Origin: Elusimicrobiota bacterium
GTDB taxonomy: Bacteria; CG03; SLGR01; PWQF01
Assembly: GCA_003557485.1 (NCBI GenBank)
Contig: PWOI01000040.1
Coordinates: 1-6,931 of the forward strand
Direction: 5' to 3'
Length of the DNA: 6,931 nt
Below, in pieces: positions 6,274-6,931 of the stretch. The position numbers and the translations under genes are program-made. The notes beneath the pieces are model-generated. The model made no database searches. It had not been told where the DNA came from and was given only the letters and a program-made list of their open reading frames with translations. Within the stretch, counting starts at the first letter, position 1. Each line of letters starts with the position of its first letter.

Positions 6274-6931
6274 TTTCGCCGCCGGATACGTCAGCTGTAA
6301 TATCTGAGCCTACCCTGTACTCTCCGCTTATAAGGGACGAAGAAAGCTTGTTTGTTATCAGCCTCCTTATGGTTCTTTTCAGCGGGCGGGCCCCGTAAAC
6401 CGGGTCATACCCGCGTTCGGCAAGGAGTTCTTCCGCTTTTGGAGTAAGCTGAAGTTTTATCTTCTTATCCTTCAGAAAACCTCTCAGCTCGTCAAGCTGA
6501 ATCTTCACAATATCTTTTATATGCTCTTTCCCCAGTCGGTTAAAAATTATGACTTCATCTACCCGGTTTAGGAATTCCGGCCGGAAAGTTTTCCGTAGTT
6601 CTTCCATAACGAGGTTTTCATCGCCTTCTTCCGATGCGGCTATGTGCGTACTGCCTACATTTGAGGTCATTATTATTATGCTGTTGGTAAAATCAACTGT
6701 ACGGCCCTGCCCGTCAGTCAGCCGCCCGTCATCAAGGACCTGGAGAAGTATATTGAAAACATCCGGATGGGCCTTTTCTATCTCATCAAGGAGTATTACC
6801 GAGTAGGGCCTTCTGCGAACTGTTTCGGTAAGCTGGCCCCCTTCTTCATACCCTACATATCCCGGGGGGGCGCCTATGAGACGCGCTACAGAATGTTTTT
6901 CCATATACTCGCTCATATCTATCCGCACAAG
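6242..6931 (-). CDS. clpB: Protein disaggregase ClpB (partial: C-terminal 229 residues)
   Basis: Cytosolic AAA+ hexamer that pulls proteins out of aggregates together with DnaK. Only the second AAA module and C-terminus are inside the window; the full protein is about 860 residues. Visible from the edge: [14 protein letters not shown], the pore loop GYVG (24-27), Walker B ILLDEIE with D49-E50, sensor-1 IIMTSNVGS, the arginine-finger region [11 protein letters not shown] with R123, and sensor-2 GARPLKR with R182. The stretch between the sensor-1 strand and FRPEFLNR lacks the IGF/VGF-type ClpP-binding loop, which favours ClpB over ClpA or ClpC. The end is slightly divergent (a serine-rich [12 protein letters not shown] in place of the usual xNPLAxxIL). 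Its 3' end overlaps the ferredoxin fusion by 32 bases, suggesting a shared transcript. The promoter is outside the window, so heat-shock control cannot be judged. Confidence 0.95.
   Translation of the reverse strand, partial: LVRIDMSEYMEKHSVARLIGAPPGYVGYEEGGQLTETVRRRPYSVILLDEIEKAHPDVFNILLQVLDDGRLTDGQGRTVDFTNSIIIMTSNVGSTHIAASEEGDENLVMEELRKTFRPEFLNRVDEVIIFNRLGKEHIKDIVKIQLDELRGFLKDKKIKLQLTPKAEELLAERGYDPVYGARPLKRTIRRLITNKLSSSLISGEYRVGSDITADVSGGEIEFREKTKKS

Noticed and set aside
1-6931. Mobile element, phage, toxin-antitoxin or CRISPR content
   Set aside because: No transposase, integrase, spaced repeats or terminal inverted repeats were seen; all genes are ordinary chromosomal types in compact order.

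Overview
The window comes from a bacterial chromosome, and every gene in it lies on the minus strand, so transcription runs from high to low coordinates. Genes are packed tightly, with short overlaps or gaps. The only sizeable non-coding stretch is about 210 bases (3590-3801), and it holds a tRNA gene and its promoter. GC content looks moderate by eye. Isoleucine is written mainly as ATA: 16 of the 21 Ile codons in the hypoxanthine phosphoribosyltransferase gene. The likely host is Gram-negative in build (lipoprotein signal, periplasmic-type Fe-S module, FtsH, ClpB). The NapH-NapG-type ferredoxin fusion and an Ogg2-type DNA glycosylase, a family best known from archaea and a minority of bacteria, point to an anaerobic or deep-branching, probably uncultured lineage. 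I cannot name the phylum from these genes.

Region 1 (6931 down to 3802) is a run of four genes. It begins with the C-terminal quarter of clpB (protein disaggregase, cut by the window edge). Next is a 482-residue membrane iron-sulfur protein that joins a NapH-like quinol-dehydrogenase module to a NapG-like tetra-cluster ferredoxin module in one chain. Then come an Ogg2 8-oxoguanine glycosylase/lyase and a small cyclophilin-fold protein of the TM1367/COG2164 type. Junctions are a 32-base overlap, a 1-base overlap and a 22-base gap, so these are probably one transcript. Protein disaggregation and oxidative DNA repair suggest a stress-related set, but that grouping is an inference.

Region 2 (3774 down to 1) starts with a near-consensus sigma70-type promoter, followed by a tRNA gene with anticodon CAU (most likely elongator Met). 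After it come a small putative lipoprotein of unknown function, tilS (tRNA-Ile lysidine synthetase), hpt (hypoxanthine phosphoribosyltransferase) and the first 389 codons of ftsH (membrane AAA+ protease, cut by the window edge). tilS-hpt-ftsH is a widely conserved bacterial gene order. No convincing terminator separates the tRNA from the lipoprotein gene, so the promoter may serve the whole set. TilS makes the lysidine base that lets a CAU-anticodon tRNA-Ile read AUA, which matters in a genome this rich in ATA.

I see no CRISPR array, insertion sequence, phage gene or frank pseudogene. The most unusual items are the NapH-NapG fusion, the bacterial Ogg2 that keeps its terminal lysine, and a 10-base direct repeat placed around the -10 box of the tRNA promoter.
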